Below are positions 1 through 6,779 of a stretch of DNA of 9,214 bases, piece after piece. Positions within the stretch are counted from its first letter, which is position 1. The number at the start of each line of letters is the position of its first letter. The stretch covers positions 1 through 9,214 of the forward strand of contig PUNR01000100.1 of NCBI GenBank assembly GCA_003551805.1, in the 5' to 3' direction. The notes under the pieces were generated by a model. The model was not told the DNA's origin. It saw only the letters and a list, made by a program, of their open reading frames with translations, and ran no database searches. A program made the translations under genes and the position numbers. The DNA is from Loktanella sp. Its GTDB lineage: Bacteria; Pseudomonadota; Alphaproteobacteria; Rhodobacterales; Rhodobacteraceae.

Positions 1-17
1 ACGAGGCGCCCAAAAAC

Positions 18-1136
18 GTGACACCTGAAAAGCGCCTCGATGCCGGACGGCTGCAGACCGGTGCGCTGTTGATTATCGCGTTTGCGGTGGTGCTTTTCTT
101 GCTGGTGCAGGCACGGTTCATCCTGATCTCGCTTGCCACAGCGATTATCCTGTTCAGTTTGACCAGCGACGTGATCAACTTTATCGCGCGCCAGCGGATC
201 GGGCCGCTGCGTGTGCCCAATGCGGTGGCCAGTATTGCCGCCATGGTCTTGATCGCCACAGCCTTGCTGATGTTGACGTCAGTCCTGCTTGCGCAGATCA
301 ACACGGTCTTGATTACGACCCTATCCTACACCGAACGCGCGCCTTCTGCAGTGGCCTCGATGTTCAGCTGGCTGGGCGAGGATAGCGAGGCCGCGATATT
401 CAACGCAGTGCGGTCCATTGATGCGTCAAGCTATCTGCGCACCGCCGCCAGTCAGGCCAGCGGAATCACCCAGGCCACGGTGCTGGTGATCCTGTTCGTG
501 GGCTTTTTGTTTGCCGAACGGATCTGGTTTGAAACCAAGCTGGAAAACTTTATCGGCGATACAAGACAGGCCGCACGCGTGCGTAAGATCATCCAGTCGA
601 TCATCCACCGCGTGAACTATTACCTGCTGGTCAAGGCGGTGATTTCGGTCATCACGGGCGGTATGGTCTATTTGCTGGCACGCGCGTTCCAGTTGGAACT
701 GGCCACGGCGATGGGGATCATCACATTTGTGCTGAACTTTATTCCCAACATCGGGTCTATTCTGGCCACGGGTCTGATTGCGCTCGTTACCCATGTGCAA
801 CTGGGCGATTCCAACACAACGCTTGCGGTTTTCCTGATCGCAGCGGCCATCCAGTTTCTGAACGGCAATGTCATTGACCCGATGCTGATGGGCCGCGCAT
901 TGCGGCTGTCGTCCTTCGGGATCATCCTGTCGCTGGCTTTCTGGGGCGCAGTCTGGGGCATTCCCGGGATGTTTCTGTCGGTGCCGATCATGGTGATGCT
1001 GCTGGTCGTGTGCAGCCATGTTCCCGGCCTGCGCCCTTTCGCGATCCTGCTATCGCGTGAAGGTCTGCCCGACACCGAACAGATGCTGAATGAAACCGCA
1101 GAACGCGACTTGTTCCAAAAACAGCCCAAGCCCTAG
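18..1136 (+). CDS. AI-2E family transporter (PerM/YhhT-like inner-membrane protein)
   Basis: This is a 372-residue polytopic inner-membrane protein of the AI-2E/PerM family (PF01594). Members are proposed exporters of small molecules or ion/H+ antiporters, and the substrate cannot be told from sequence. Hydrophobic segments lie at about residues 14-50 (two), 68-92, 150-168, 206-224, 228-262, 266-285 and 300-335, giving the usual roughly eight helices. The family signatures are present: NFIPNIGS at 240-247, and NVIDPMLMGRALRLS at 284-298 followed by a Gly-rich helix ending in PGMFLSVP. Length is typical. The start is a GTG with only a weak GAGG-like element 11 nt upstream. No in-frame stop occurs before the window edge, so the gene could begin further left. 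Its stop lies inside the same CTAG as that of the convergent membrane-protein gene. The family call is firm; transport of autoinducer-2 itself is not implied. Confidence 0.9.
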   Translation: MTPEKRLDAGRLQTGALLIIAFAVVLFLLVQARFILISLATAIILFSLTSDVINFIARQRIGPLRVPNAVASIAAMVLIATALLMLTSVLLAQINTVLITTLSYTERAPSAVASMFSWLGEDSEAAIFNAVRSIDASSYLRTAASQASGITQATVLVILFVGFLFAERIWFETKLENFIGDTRQAARVRKIIQSIIHRVNYYLLVKAVISVITGGMVYLLARAFQLELATAMGIITFVLNFIPNIGSILATGLIALVTHVQLGDSNTTLAVFLIAAAIQFLNGNVIDPMLMGRALRLSSFGIILSLAFWGAVWGIPGMFLSVPIMVMLLVVCSHVPGLRPFAILLSREGLPDTEQMLNETAERDLFQKQPKP

Positions 1137-1510
1137 CGCTTGCGCACCCACAAAAACGCAGCAGCGGCCAGCAATTCCGCCGCCGCCGCGATGACGATGG
1201 CAAAACCCGCCTGCCCGCGCACAAATTCATACAGTCCGGTCACAGCGATCCCGCACCACAGCGCCGCCATCCCAAAGCAAACCCCGTCACGCGCTGTGCC
1301 TGCGGGCAGATCCCGCAACCACCACAGCAGAACGGCAAGCCCGATAAACATCGGTGCCGCACGCCGCGCCATGAAATCAGCACCAGCATCAGGTGCCAGA
1401 CCATAGGTGCCGATATAGCCTGCGCTATTGACCAGCAGGATCACGAACAGCGCGACAAAGGCCAGTGCGGTCAGAACCGCGACAAGTTGAAACCACGACC
1501 CGCCCCTCAT
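1133..1510 (-). CDS. small four-helix membrane protein, unknown function
   Basis: I do not recognise a named family in this 125-residue protein. It is almost entirely membrane-embedded, with helices at about residues 9-28, 51-68, 75-97 and 101-121. A short polar loop (about 29-50) ends in the basic MARR, and the C-terminus is the basic WVRKR, which suggests a cytoplasmic end. The start ATG overlaps the stop of the upstream peptidase gene in an ATGA (1507-1510), so translation is probably coupled; a GGAAAAG element lies about 9 nt upstream. Codon use and GC match the neighbours. The coupling suggests the product is made together with the secreted M35-like peptidase, but nothing in the sequence shows that they interact. 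The gene ends at 1133 inside a CTAG shared with the + strand AI-2E gene, which leaves no room for a dedicated terminator. Confidence 0.75.
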   Translation of the reverse strand: MRGGSWFQLVAVLTALAFVALFVILLVNSAGYIGTYGLAPDAGADFMARRAAPMFIGLAVLLWWLRDLPAGTARDGVCFGMAALWCGIAVTGLYEFVRGQAGFAIVIAAAAELLAAAAFLWVRKR

Positions 1511-2133
1511 CGGTCTGCTTTTCCGGCAACCGGTTGTCTGGCCGAATAGGTCACATCCTCGACGAAATATTGATAGCTGTCGGCGTTCTCGATCGCACGC
1601 GCGGGATCGCGCTGCGCCATGGCGCTACATTCCCTGCGGCTGTAGCAATGGTCATGCGTCCGCGCGACAGGGTTGAAATGCGAGATTTCATGCACCAGCG
1701 TCCCCTCGCGCGTGCCAAGGTCGCCAGCCTGTGTTTGTGGACGCTGGGATGTGAGATGCGGCAGGGTAAAGAACGGCGGACACAGATAGACGCGGTAAGG
1801 CTCGTGCGGATAAACCCACGCAAATTCGCCAGCGCTGCAGTCGGCATCGCGGCTGGACTGGCATTGCATCACAACCGCCCCGGTGCGGATCGCTGTTGCG
1901 ATTGCCTTTAGATTGGCCCGCAGGATTTCAGCATTTTGCGGGGTGTAATCACCAAACCAGCGGGCATAATCACCTGTATCCCCTACGGCGGCTGCGGCCT
2001 TGATCGTCAGCGATTTGGCGTCATCAAGGGCTGCGCGCGCAATCGCGGTCTGGGTCGGGTTACAACCCGGTGTGGTTTGCGCAGCAGCCGCCTGACCGAA
2101 GACCGCGACGATAAACACCATGACAAAGCGCAT
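1507..2133 (-). CDS. secreted M35-like (aspzincin) zinc metallopeptidase
   Basis: This 208-residue protein is probably exported. It has a hydrophobic signal peptide at residues 1-18, with likely cleavage after AAAA before Gln19. The core carries HEISH at 148-152 (two His zinc ligands and the catalytic Glu149). It is followed by THDHCY at 159-164, whose Asp161 fits the third zinc ligand of aspzincins (HExxH plus a T-x-D-x-x-Y type motif). NADSYQYF at 183-190 and YARWFGDY at 56-63 are also typical of the deuterolysin/peptidyl-Lys metalloendopeptidase group (M35). Six cysteines (24, 91, 99, 118, 163, 169) remain after signal removal, consistent with disulfides in the periplasm or outside the cell. 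The start is supported by GGAG six nt upstream, overlapping the AlaX stop. The stop overlaps the next start by 4 nt. Metallopeptidase assignment is strong; substrate preference (for example Lys) is unknown. Confidence 0.82.
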   Translation of the reverse strand: MRFVMVFIVAVFGQAAAAQTTPGCNPTQTAIARAALDDAKSLTIKAAAAVGDTGDYARWFGDYTPQNAEILRANLKAIATAIRTGAVVMQCQSSRDADCSAGEFAWVYPHEPYRVYLCPPFFTLPHLTSQRPQTQAGDLGTREGTLVHEISHFNPVARTHDHCYSRRECSAMAQRDPARAIENADSYQYFVEDVTYSARQPVAGKADR

Positions 2134-2136
2134 CGC

Positions 2137-2853
2137 CTACTCCAGATGCAGATAGACACGCCGGTTCTGGCGGCCCTTCTTTTCGATCTTGCCCAGACGC
2201 ACGCGCCCGATTTCCGCCGTGTTGCCGACATGCGTGCCGCCGCACGGTTGCAGATCGGCCGTTTCCTGACCCAACCCGATCCGCACCAGCCGGATCTGCC
2301 CCGATCCACGCGGCGGCTGCACCGACATGGTTTTCACCAGATCAGGCTGCGCATCCAGTTCGGCATCGGTGATCCATTCAGTCGTCACGGCCATATGGCA
2401 CGCGATCAGACGGTTCAGGTCGTTTTCCAGCGCCTCTTTATCTTCCGGTGCGTCGGTCATATCGAAATCAAGCCGGCCTTTGTCGGCAGCAATTGATCCG
2501 CCCGTCACCGGCAAAGGGATCACCACTGACAACAGATGCAAGGCGGTATGAACCCGCATATGCCGATGCCTGCGGTCCCAGTTCAGTTTTTGCTGCACCA
2601 CCTGCCCGATGGCAGGCAGCGGGGCAGGTTCAGCGGGCAGCAGGACGATATCGCCCCCCTCGCCCTTGACCGTCGTTGCAATATCCAAACTGGCACCTGC
2701 CCATGTCAGCACGCCGCTGTCGCCGGGTTGCCCGCCAGAGGTGGGATAAAACAGCGCCTGATCCAGCACGATCCCCCCCTCAGAAGTGATGTCGCGCACA
2801 GTTGCTGTCGCCTCGCGCAGGTAGGCATCGTCACGAAACAGGGGTTTTGTCAT
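2137..2853 (-). CDS. alanyl-tRNA editing protein (AlaX family)
   Basis: This is a free-standing editing-domain protein of 238 residues, related to the editing and C-terminal region of alanyl-tRNA synthetase. Such proteins hydrolyse mischarged tRNA(Ala), typically Ser-tRNA(Ala), in the cytoplasm. The zinc-site motifs are complete: HTALH at 102-106 (His102, His106) and CGGTH at 204-208 (Cys204, His208). An N-terminal beta-barrel part has the conserved FYPTSGGQPGDSG at 35-47. The length fits the medium AlaX-M type, which has this N-terminal domain but lacks the long C-terminal extension. The start is inside the upstream channel gene (23-nt overlap); GAAAGGG seven nt before the ATG supports it, and no later Met would keep the conserved N-terminus. 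The stop is 3 nt before the peptidase start. Family assignment is firm; specificity for serine versus glycine is not readable here. Confidence 0.93.
   Translation of the reverse strand: MTKPLFRDDAYLREATATVRDITSEGGIVLDQALFYPTSGGQPGDSGVLTWAGASLDIATTVKGEGGDIVLLPAEPAPLPAIGQVVQQKLNWDRRHRHMRVHTALHLLSVVIPLPVTGGSIAADKGRLDFDMTDAPEDKEALENDLNRLIACHMAVTTEWITDAELDAQPDLVKTMSVQPPRGSGQIRLVRIGLGQETADLQPCGGTHVGNTAEIGRVRLGKIEKKGRQNRRVYLHLE
2140..2143 (-). promoter_or_regulatory. ribosome binding site of the M35-like peptidase gene
   Basis: GGAG on the - strand lies six nt before the ATG at 2133. It overlaps the last sense codon (GAG) and directly precedes the TAG stop of the AlaX gene, so ribosomes ending on AlaX stop exactly at this initiation site. 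It supports the chosen start and implies translational coupling. Confidence 0.65.
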
Positions 2854-5167
2854 CAGCAGACCCTTTCAGCGTCTCGGGGTTACGCAGCCAGATATCGTTC
2901 TGCGGGAACGGAATTTCGATCCCTGCGGCGGCAAATTCCTTGGCGATTTCGTGGTTGATTTCAGATTTTACGCGCACGACGTAATTGACATCGCGCAGAA
3001 TGGCGCGGATCTCGAAATCAAGCGAACTGGCCCCGAAACCAGTGAACAAAACGGCAGGCGGCGGGGTCAGAATGACCATCGGATGCGCCTCTGCGATCTT
3101 GAGCAGTATTTCTTCGACCTTTTTGGTATCAGTGCCATACGCGACACCGACCGCAACAATCACACGCCCGACCAGATTGCCGCGCGTCCAGTTTGTCACC
3201 TGCCCGCTGACCAGATCGGCATTGGGAATGATGACATCGGTGCGGTCAAAGGTTTCAATCCGGGTCGAGCGTACAGAAATCGCACGGACATACCCCATCT
3301 GGCCGCCCACCTCGATCCAGTCACCTTCGCTGATCGGGCGTTCGATCAGCAGGATGATGCCCGACACAAAGTTGGACACGATATTCTGCAAACCAAAGCC
3401 GATACCGACCGACAAGGCACCTGCAACAATCGCCAGCGACGACAGATCAATCCCCGCTGATGTGATGGCGATCAACGCCGCCAGCAAAATCCCGACATAG
3501 CCAAAACCGGCCACCACCGCGTTCTGCCCGCCCAAATCCAGCGTTGTGCGTGGCAATACCGTGCGGCGTAAGGTGCCCTGCACGAACCGCGTCAGGATAT
3601 AGCCAAGCGAAAACACAATCGCGAACATCAGAAAATCAGTGGGCGAGATGCGGGTTTCCCCCAGCGCAAAACCTTCGCGGAACCGTGACCAGATTTCAAA
3701 GATGTCGTCAGTGCGCGCGCCCCAGATCAGCGCGAAAACCGGCAGGCTGACCAGATAGACCACAAAACTGACCAACAAAGGTAGCAGCGCAAAGATGCCT
3801 TTAGACTCTTCGGATTCCTGATAGCGAATGCTGATGTCGTGCACGATCCGTTGCAGCACAAGGATCACCCCGATCACCCCCAAAGACAGGATCGAGGATG
3901 TCAGCAACGCCTGCCCCGCCGATGCATAACCGAACACCGCAATCAGCGGCCCTGCGACAGCGACAATCGTGCAAACCCGCCCGATCAGCAGCCTGACACG
4001 CCCTTGCGACACGGCTTCATCTGCCACTGCCACTGGCGCAGTCTGCACCAGCCGGCCCAAACGCCACAGCAAGAAACCGGCTGCGACCAAGACCGGCAGC
4101 GCCATCGTTGCCGCAACACCTGCCGCCAGTTCGATGGATCCTGCTGCGGCCTCAAACAGCGCGCCAAAGGCCAGAACCCATGCGATGGCCAGCGTATAGC
4201 GCCGCGCGGCGCTGCGGGTTTCGTCGGCATAGCCCAGATATTCCGGCAAGGTGCCATCGCTGAACACCTGCCGCCCCAGCCACCAGCCCAGCACGACGAT
4301 CATCCCCGCCGTGGGGATCGTGGCGACCACTGCCTGCCCGCGCAGTCCGAACACCGACAATGTTTCCAACCCGTTGGTCACGGCCAGCAGCCCGGCAAAG
4401 GACGCAAATATCTGCAGCAGCGACAACAAGAACACCCAGATCGGCAAAAATCGCGTTTCGCGCGAAGCAAGCTGAAGGCGCATCTTCACCAGCCACCGCC
4501 GCACAAAGCCGACAAGGAAAATACCCAACCCGAAAAACAGCGCCGCACGCGGCAGGTTGCGCAACAAGTGGCCGTTGCTGATCTGCACCTGTAGGCTGGC
4601 AAAGGTTTCAGCGCCCAAATTCAGCACAACCCCCCAAGTGGCCGCCAACGCCGCAGGCCATAAGGCGGGGTTCAGCGGCGATGGCCCGCGCTGAAACAAG
4701 GCCGCAGTCTGTTGTTGCAGGATCTTGTTGTCCAGTTCGCTGATCAAACCATTCGCGCGGGCAAAAGATTCCTGCGCCAGCACGCGAGGGGCCAGCAGTT
4801 CACGCCGCTGGTTTTCCAGCGCCGCGCGTCTTTCGGCGATTGATGATGCCTCTTCGCCGCTTTCAGGCACCGTGCCCAAGGCTGCGATCTGGGCATTGAC
4901 CGTGGCCAGCCGCCCTGCGTTCTGGTTGGTGCGCGACAGAAAATTATCGCGCCAGACCACAAGTTCCGCACGCACCCTCGCAATCGCAAAGGCAGATGTC
5001 GTGTCGCGCATGACCAGTTCTTCTGCGCGCACCGCAAGCCGTTCCCACGCCGCTGTTTCCTCTGACGCGGCGGGCAGGATGACCTGCGGGCTTTGCGCTA
5101 TGGCTGCTGCAGGCCACAACAGGCTGCAACAGATCAACAGCCGGACAAGGAATGCCCGCAGGATCAT
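2831..5167 (-). CDS. DUF3772 domain-containing mechanosensitive ion channel (MscS family)
   Basis: A large inner-membrane channel subunit of 778 residues, predicted to open under membrane tension and release solutes on osmotic downshock. A signal peptide (about 1-24) is followed by a periplasmic, partly coiled-coil region (about 35-155). A DUF3772-like patch around RGPSPLNPALWPA (160-172) comes next. Some ten hydrophobic segments lie between about 205 and 575. The MscS core follows: pore helix at about 580-610 with SVGIGFGLQNIVSNF, then ERPISEGDWIEVGG (609-622) opening the beta domain, IPNADL at 648-653, and an alpha/beta C-terminal domain to about 765. Size and architecture resemble large MscS relatives such as MscK rather than small MscS. 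The start overlaps the cysK stop by 4 nt (ATGA) with only a weak Shine-Dalgarno, which suggests coupling. The last 23 nt overlap alaX. Gating and selectivity are not deducible. Confidence 0.93.
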   Translation of the reverse strand: MILRAFLVRLLICCSLLWPAAAIAQSPQVILPAASEETAAWERLAVRAEELVMRDTTSAFAIARVRAELVVWRDNFLSRTNQNAGRLATVNAQIAALGTVPESGEEASSIAERRAALENQRRELLAPRVLAQESFARANGLISELDNKILQQQTAALFQRGPSPLNPALWPAALAATWGVVLNLGAETFASLQVQISNGHLLRNLPRAALFFGLGIFLVGFVRRWLVKMRLQLASRETRFLPIWVFLLSLLQIFASFAGLLAVTNGLETLSVFGLRGQAVVATIPTAGMIVVLGWWLGRQVFSDGTLPEYLGYADETRSAARRYTLAIAWVLAFGALFEAAAGSIELAAGVAATMALPVLVAAGFLLWRLGRLVQTAPVAVADEAVSQGRVRLLIGRVCTIVAVAGPLIAVFGYASAGQALLTSSILSLGVIGVILVLQRIVHDISIRYQESEESKGIFALLPLLVSFVVYLVSLPVFALIWGARTDDIFEIWSRFREGFALGETRISPTDFLMFAIVFSLGYILTRFVQGTLRRTVLPRTTLDLGGQNAVVAGFGYVGILLAALIAITSAGIDLSSLAIVAGALSVGIGFGLQNIVSNFVSGIILLIERPISEGDWIEVGGQMGYVRAISVRSTRIETFDRTDVIIPNADLVSGQVTNWTRGNLVGRVIVAVGVAYGTDTKKVEEILLKIAEAHPMVILTPPPAVLFTGFGASSLDFEIRAILRDVNYVVRVKSEINHEIAKEFAAAGIEIPFPQNDIWLRNPETLKGSADDKTPVS

Positions 5168-6195
5168 GCGTCAGCCATCACCGATGGCACATTCGCTGTT
5201 TCTTCCAACCATGAAGGGACAGGCAGGCCCTTTTCGCGCATGAAATCAGGGTTATAGATCTTGGACTGATAGCGGCTGCCGACATCGCACAGGATGGTCA
5301 CAATCGTATGCCCCGGTCCCAGATCACGCGCCAGACGCACGGCACCGGCCATGTTGATCGCGGTTGACCCGCCCATGCACAACCCTTCGTGCTGCATCAG
5401 GTCATAGATCAGTGGCAAGGCTTCGGCATCGCTGATGCTGTAGGCAAAGTCAGGCACAAGGCCTTCCAGATTGGCCGTAATACGCCCCTGCCCGATCCCT
5501 TCAGACACAGACCCGCCCTCGGCCTTCAACTCGCCATGGGCGTAAAAGTTATACAGCGCCGATCCTTCAGGATCAGCCAGTCCGATCTTGACGCCTTTGG
5601 GCTGCAAGACCTGCGCCACACCGGCCAGCGTGCCACCCGATCCGACCGCGCAGATAAAGCCGTCAACCTTGCCATCTGTCTGGTCCCAGATTTCCGGCGC
5701 CGTGGTTTCGATATGCGCCTGCCGGTTGGCGACATTGTCAAACTGGTTGGCCCAGATCACGCCATTCGGTTCGGTCTTGCGCAATTCGTCGGCAAGCCGT
5801 TCGGAATAGCGTACGTAATTGTTCGGGTTGCGGTAAGGGGCGGCGGGCACCTGCACCAGTTTCGCACCGGCCAGACGCAGCATATCCTTTTTTTCCTGAC
5901 TTTGCGTTTCAGGAATGACGATCACCGTCTTGAACCCCATTGACGACCCCAGCAGCGCCAGCCCGATACCGGTATTGCCTGCCGTGCCCTCGACGATGGT
6001 ACCACCGGGGCGCAGATCACCGCGTGCAATCGCATCCTTGATCATGAACAAGGCAGCGCGGTCCTTGACCGACTGGCCGGGGTTCAGAAATTCGGCCTTA
6101 CCCAGAATGGTGCAACCCGTCGCCTCTGATATGGCGCGCAGCTTGATCAGGGGGGTATTGCCGATTGTTTCAGCGAAATCATTACGGATCGTCAT
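5164..6195 (-). CDS. cysK: cysteine synthase (O-acetylserine sulfhydrylase), PLP-dependent
   Basis: This 343-residue fold-type II PLP enzyme should make L-cysteine from O-acetyl-L-serine and sulfide in the cytoplasm. NTPLIKL is at 13-19, and the PLP lysine is Lys44 in SVKDRA (42-47). The substrate loop is EGTAGNTGIGLA at 69-80, the phosphate-binding loop is GSGGT at 185-189, and CDVGSRY (303-309) supplies the serine expected near the PLP pyridine nitrogen. The loop reads T-A-G-N-T rather than the T-S-G-N-T of E. coli CysK. This places it in the group I recall from alphaproteobacteria and fungi (yeast Mcy1-like), so the exact sulfur donor is less certain. GAAAGG lies eight nt before the ATG. 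The stop overlaps the channel start by 4 nt. Position next to a TrgA-like gene matches the R. sphaeroides tellurite-tolerance locus, where cysK contributes to resistance. Confidence 0.92.
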   Translation of the reverse strand: MTIRNDFAETIGNTPLIKLRAISEATGCTILGKAEFLNPGQSVKDRAALFMIKDAIARGDLRPGGTIVEGTAGNTGIGLALLGSSMGFKTVIVIPETQSQEKKDMLRLAGAKLVQVPAAPYRNPNNYVRYSERLADELRKTEPNGVIWANQFDNVANRQAHIETTAPEIWDQTDGKVDGFICAVGSGGTLAGVAQVLQPKGVKIGLADPEGSALYNFYAHGELKAEGGSVSEGIGQGRITANLEGLVPDFAYSISDAEALPLIYDLMQHEGLCMGGSTAINMAGAVRLARDLGPGHTIVTILCDVGSRYQSKIYNPDFMREKGLPVPSWLEETANVPSVMADA

Positions 6196-6223
6196 GGTCA
6201 GGGCCTTTCATTGCGCCCTTTGA

Positions 6224-6252
6224 TGTGTAGAACCGCGCCTGCCCGACATCAA
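6224..6252 (-). promoter_or_regulatory. possible weak sigma-70-type promoter for cysK
   Basis: In the 82-bp gap between the TrgA-like gene and cysK, the - strand has TTGATG (6252-6247) and, 17 nt later, TACACA (6229-6224). These match the -35 and -10 consensus at four and three of six positions. The start would fall about 20 nt before the cysK ATG. The match is weak and could be chance; the gene may equally be read from upstream. Confidence 0.25.
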
Positions 6253-6262
6253 CCCATGCCGG
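6243..6262 (-). other. small RNA hairpin in the trgA-cysK spacer
   Basis: On the - strand, CCGGCAT and ATGTCGG can pair as seven base pairs with one G-U, around a six-base GGGTTG loop. No T-run follows, so it does not look like an intrinsic terminator. It could mark an mRNA processing or stability point, or be fortuitous. It overlaps the possible -35 element listed above. Confidence 0.35.
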
Positions 6263-6277
6263 TGCGCGTGCTGCCGA

Positions 6278-6718
6278 TCAGGGGTATTTCCGCCCGAAAT
6301 ATTCTGCAACCCAGACGCAGATGATCGACCCGACAAATAACGTAGCAATCAGGGTCACATCAAGAAAGCGCGCGCCTTCCGTGACCATCAGCGTAAAAAC
6401 CGCAACCACCCCTTCCATCGCACCGTCATAGCGCATCCGCATCGCCTGTTGGATCATGATGGAAAAAGCGATCACAAACAGGTTCATCACACTGAACGCC
6501 ACGGCTGTCGTGATCCCCAGCCCGATGCCCTGAATATACCCCTGCCCGATCCGGTTGCCGACGTAGGCCCAGCCAAGGTAAATCCCGATCAACACCGAGG
6601 CCGTCAGAAACGTCGGCGGCGGGCGGCCTTCATTGAAAAAGGGCGTGGCAACACCGGCAAAGTAAAAGCCGAACAATCCCAGCACCACCGCCCCGGCCAA
6701 GCGGCCAGCGGTGGGCAT
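6278..6718 (-). CDS. TrgA-like membrane protein (tellurite-resistance-associated family)
   Basis: A small integral membrane protein of 146 residues from the start chosen here. It begins MPTAGRLAGAVVLG, which resembles what I recall of Rhodobacterales TrgA proteins. Four hydrophobic segments run at about residues 6-25, 38-58, 72-95 and 120-140, with a positively charged loop containing RMRYDG between the third and fourth. An in-frame ATG at 6745 would add nine residues. I prefer 6718 because AGGAAG sits six nt upstream of it and the family N-terminus starts there. In R. sphaeroides, trgA belongs to the trgAB locus linked with cysK and high-level tellurite resistance; the biochemical role of TrgA is unknown. 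Here cysK follows 82 bp downstream, but no trgB-like (Nudix) gene lies between. Family assignment is by recognition of sequence and context, so it is good but not certain. Confidence 0.72.
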   Translation of the reverse strand: MPTAGRLAGAVVLGLFGFYFAGVATPFFNEGRPPPTFLTASVLIGIYLGWAYVGNRIGQGYIQGIGLGITTAVAFSVMNLFVIAFSIMIQQAMRMRYDGAMEGVVAVFTLMVTEGARFLDVTLIATLFVGSIICVWVAEYFGRKYP

Positions 6719-6724
6719 CTGCCG

Positions 6725-6730
6725 CTTCCT
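6725..6730 (-). promoter_or_regulatory. ribosome binding site deciding the TrgA-like start
   Basis: AGGAAG on the - strand lies six nt before the ATG at 6718. It is the strongest Shine-Dalgarno match near this gene and favours that ATG over the in-frame ATG at 6745. Confidence 0.6.
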
Positions 6731-6779
6731 GCCAATCAAGGTCATACTAACTTACCTATACCTGGGTAACAGGCGCGGG

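Noticed and set aside
1120..1165. Search for a bidirectional terminator at the convergent junction
   Set aside because: Only short GC-rich self-complementarity (GCGCTTGCGC) is present, without a stable stem plus T-run.
1465..2496. Two + strand open frames of 148 and 186 codons
   Set aside because: They are antisense to the peptidase and AlaX genes, which have complete catalytic motifs, and they lack ribosome sites and recognisable domains.
3839..4594. A 251-codon open frame on the + strand, rich in Gln, His and Pro
   Set aside because: It is the shadow of the membrane region of the MscS-type channel on the other strand; its composition is what reverse-complemented Leu/Ala/Gly codons give.
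5389..5943. A 184-codon open frame on the + strand
   Set aside because: It is antisense to the PLP-binding core of cysteine synthase and has no coherent domain.
6752..6769. Inverted repeat TTACC/GGTAA with an 8-base spacer between the Cfa-like and TrgA-like genes
   Set aside because: The stem is only 5 bp with no T-run and lies before the less likely ATG at 6745; it is too short to call a terminator or operator.
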